This document shows, one piece after another, positions 63,057 through 64,000 of a DNA stretch of 64,000 bases. The notes under the pieces were generated by a model. That model made no database searches and was not told the DNA's origin. It saw only the letters and a list, made by a program, of their open reading frames with translations. Both the position numbers and the translations under genes were made by a program. The stretch lies in contig JACCIC010000014.1 of NCBI GenBank assembly GCA_018907035.1, positions 562,501-626,500 of the forward strand. Reading direction: 5' to 3'. How positions within the stretch are numbered: position 1 is the stretch's first letter; the number at the start of each line of letters is the position of its first letter. This DNA comes from Sycobia sp. Sy_11. Its lineage: Eukaryota; Arthropoda; Insecta; Hymenoptera; Epichrysomallidae.

Positions 63057-64000
63057 ACATCCTCCGCTTCTCGACTTACCAGAGACTGGCCATATTATAC
63101 ACCTGTATCGAGTTGCGCTGAGGTATATTATAATCACTTTTACTAGCTCACGCGCTTACACAATCCACCATATATGTATACATATTATATATAGCTTCTT
63201 TCTAAAAGTCGGGGAATGAAAAATTACTCCTATAGTACATACGTCATTATCACTCCTTTCTAAAATATCAGAATTACAATCAAATTAATGCAGTTTCACA
63301 GAGGAAATATATCAGTTTCCTCAAAGTGTGAATATTAGAACTTGTTTGTTTTATTTTAATTACAACGAATTTGTAGAAATATATAGTGCATAAATATAGC
63401 ATCTCCATTTATGCGTAAGACTCGTGCTTTAATAGTCAAAAAAATCCAACATTATTTCATAACTGCCTCCTATATGTAATTACCTGTTATTATTTTTATT
63501 ATTATAACAATAATATAACGCAAATGACATACTCTTAGTGAGTATATAATAAATGAATTTTATGGGAGGAAACGGCTTCGTCGACCGAATCGACAACTTC
63601 GACCGGGTCTCAACCGAAGGATTGGGCTGCTCGAGATTAGATTTTCCAATGCTCGAATTATATATTAACCAATCGACATTTACATACGTGGAGGCGAATA
63701 ACAGCGCGTCGCCGCCTGCTGGTAGACGCAGGACGTCGTCTCATCTATGTCGTCGCCCCTTATTCGCGAGCGACTAAAGCGACCCTTTTCAATAGAATGA
63801 TAATTTTCAATCGCTTAATTTTTAAAGCGTTAACCAGAGAATGATTTTACTCGTATTTCCCGATCGGGCGGTTCATGTGCGAAATTCCCACCTCTCCGGA
63901 TATTATTATCCGAGTCGGTATCTAAATTTTTCGCGGACTTTTTTTTTTTGCGCCAACGTAATTAGAACCTATCTATTCGGGATTTGCGTGTAATTTCGGC

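Larger units (their letters stand above)
43025..64000 (-). other. Large bruno intron or upstream region; no exon found
   Basis: About 21 kb in which neither RRM1 nor any other conserved exon was recognised on either strand. It is probably intron, because the RRM2 exon begins at an acceptor. By sub-region: 43.0-44.0 kb is mixed and GC-rich; 44.0-45.7 kb AT-rich; 45.8-47.9 kb dense TA/GA/CT arrays; 48.4-49.6 kb GC-rich; 49.7-52.6 kb AT-rich; 52.9-53.9 kb GC-rich with (GA)n; 54.0-54.9 kb AT-rich; 54.9-57.9 kb GC-rich with many GC dinucleotide runs; 58.0-60.3 kb repeats and GC-rich DNA; 60.3-64.0 kb mixed, with long TA/TATG arrays. Confidence 0.65.

Noticed and set aside
63553..63777. Plus-strand 74-aa open frame near the window end
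   Set aside because: Not repeat-driven, but no family was recognised and no splice partners were seen; treated as chance.
1..64000. tRNA, rRNA or recognisable microRNA genes
   Set aside because: No convincing box A/box B pair, rRNA segment or known hairpin was seen by eye; tRNAscan and small-RNA mapping would be decisive.

Overview
The window looks like nuclear DNA from an insect. Genes are intron-rich with canonical GT/AG splice sites. GC-rich coding exons sit in AT-rich DNA crowded with simple repeats, and the three recognisable genes encode animal proteins. A hymenopteran is plausible, but the sequence alone does not settle the order. I see no bacterial, viral or plasmid features.

Layout. 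(1) 764-5601, plus strand: the last seven coding exons of a class II DYRK protein kinase (DYRK2/DYRK4 type). They join in one frame into 554 residues: the end of the N-terminal accessory region, the DYRK-homology box, the whole kinase domain and a C-terminal tail with 22 consecutive glutamines. The gene's 5' end lies left of the window. (2) 5602 to about 11160: AT-rich 3' UTR and intergenic DNA with no supportable gene. (3) 11531-12640, plus strand: a complete three-exon CCDC43 homologue of 219 residues. (4) 12641-22221: AT-rich DNA between convergent genes, probably including a long 3' UTR of the next gene. (5) 22222-43024, minus strand: the last eight coding exons of a Bruno/CELF RNA-binding protein, closest in my memory to Drosophila bruno 1 (arrest). 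They encode RRM2, the divergent linker and RRM3 up to the stop codon. RRM1 and the N-terminus were not found and should lie beyond 64000. (6) 43025-64000: intron of the same gene on this reading, with GC-rich and AT-rich patches and very dense microsatellites.

The three genes have no evident joint pathway; this is ordinary eukaryotic neighbourhood rather than an operon. The most useful observations concern RNA processing of the bruno gene: a tandem pair of donors 9 nt apart, an alternative donor 33 nt upstream of the distal one, and a 30-nt microexon. All preserve reading frame and all lie in the linker between RRM2 and RRM3. Other points are a roughly 350-bp element with near-perfect inverted ends, one unassigned exon-like block on the plus strand at 41680-41786, and more than two dozen (TA)n arrays, several within about 120 nt of splice sites.

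I found no evidence for a previously undescribed system. Exon boundaries were derived by hand from reading-frame continuity and splice consensus, so a boundary could be off by a few bases wherever alternative GT or AG dinucleotides exist.
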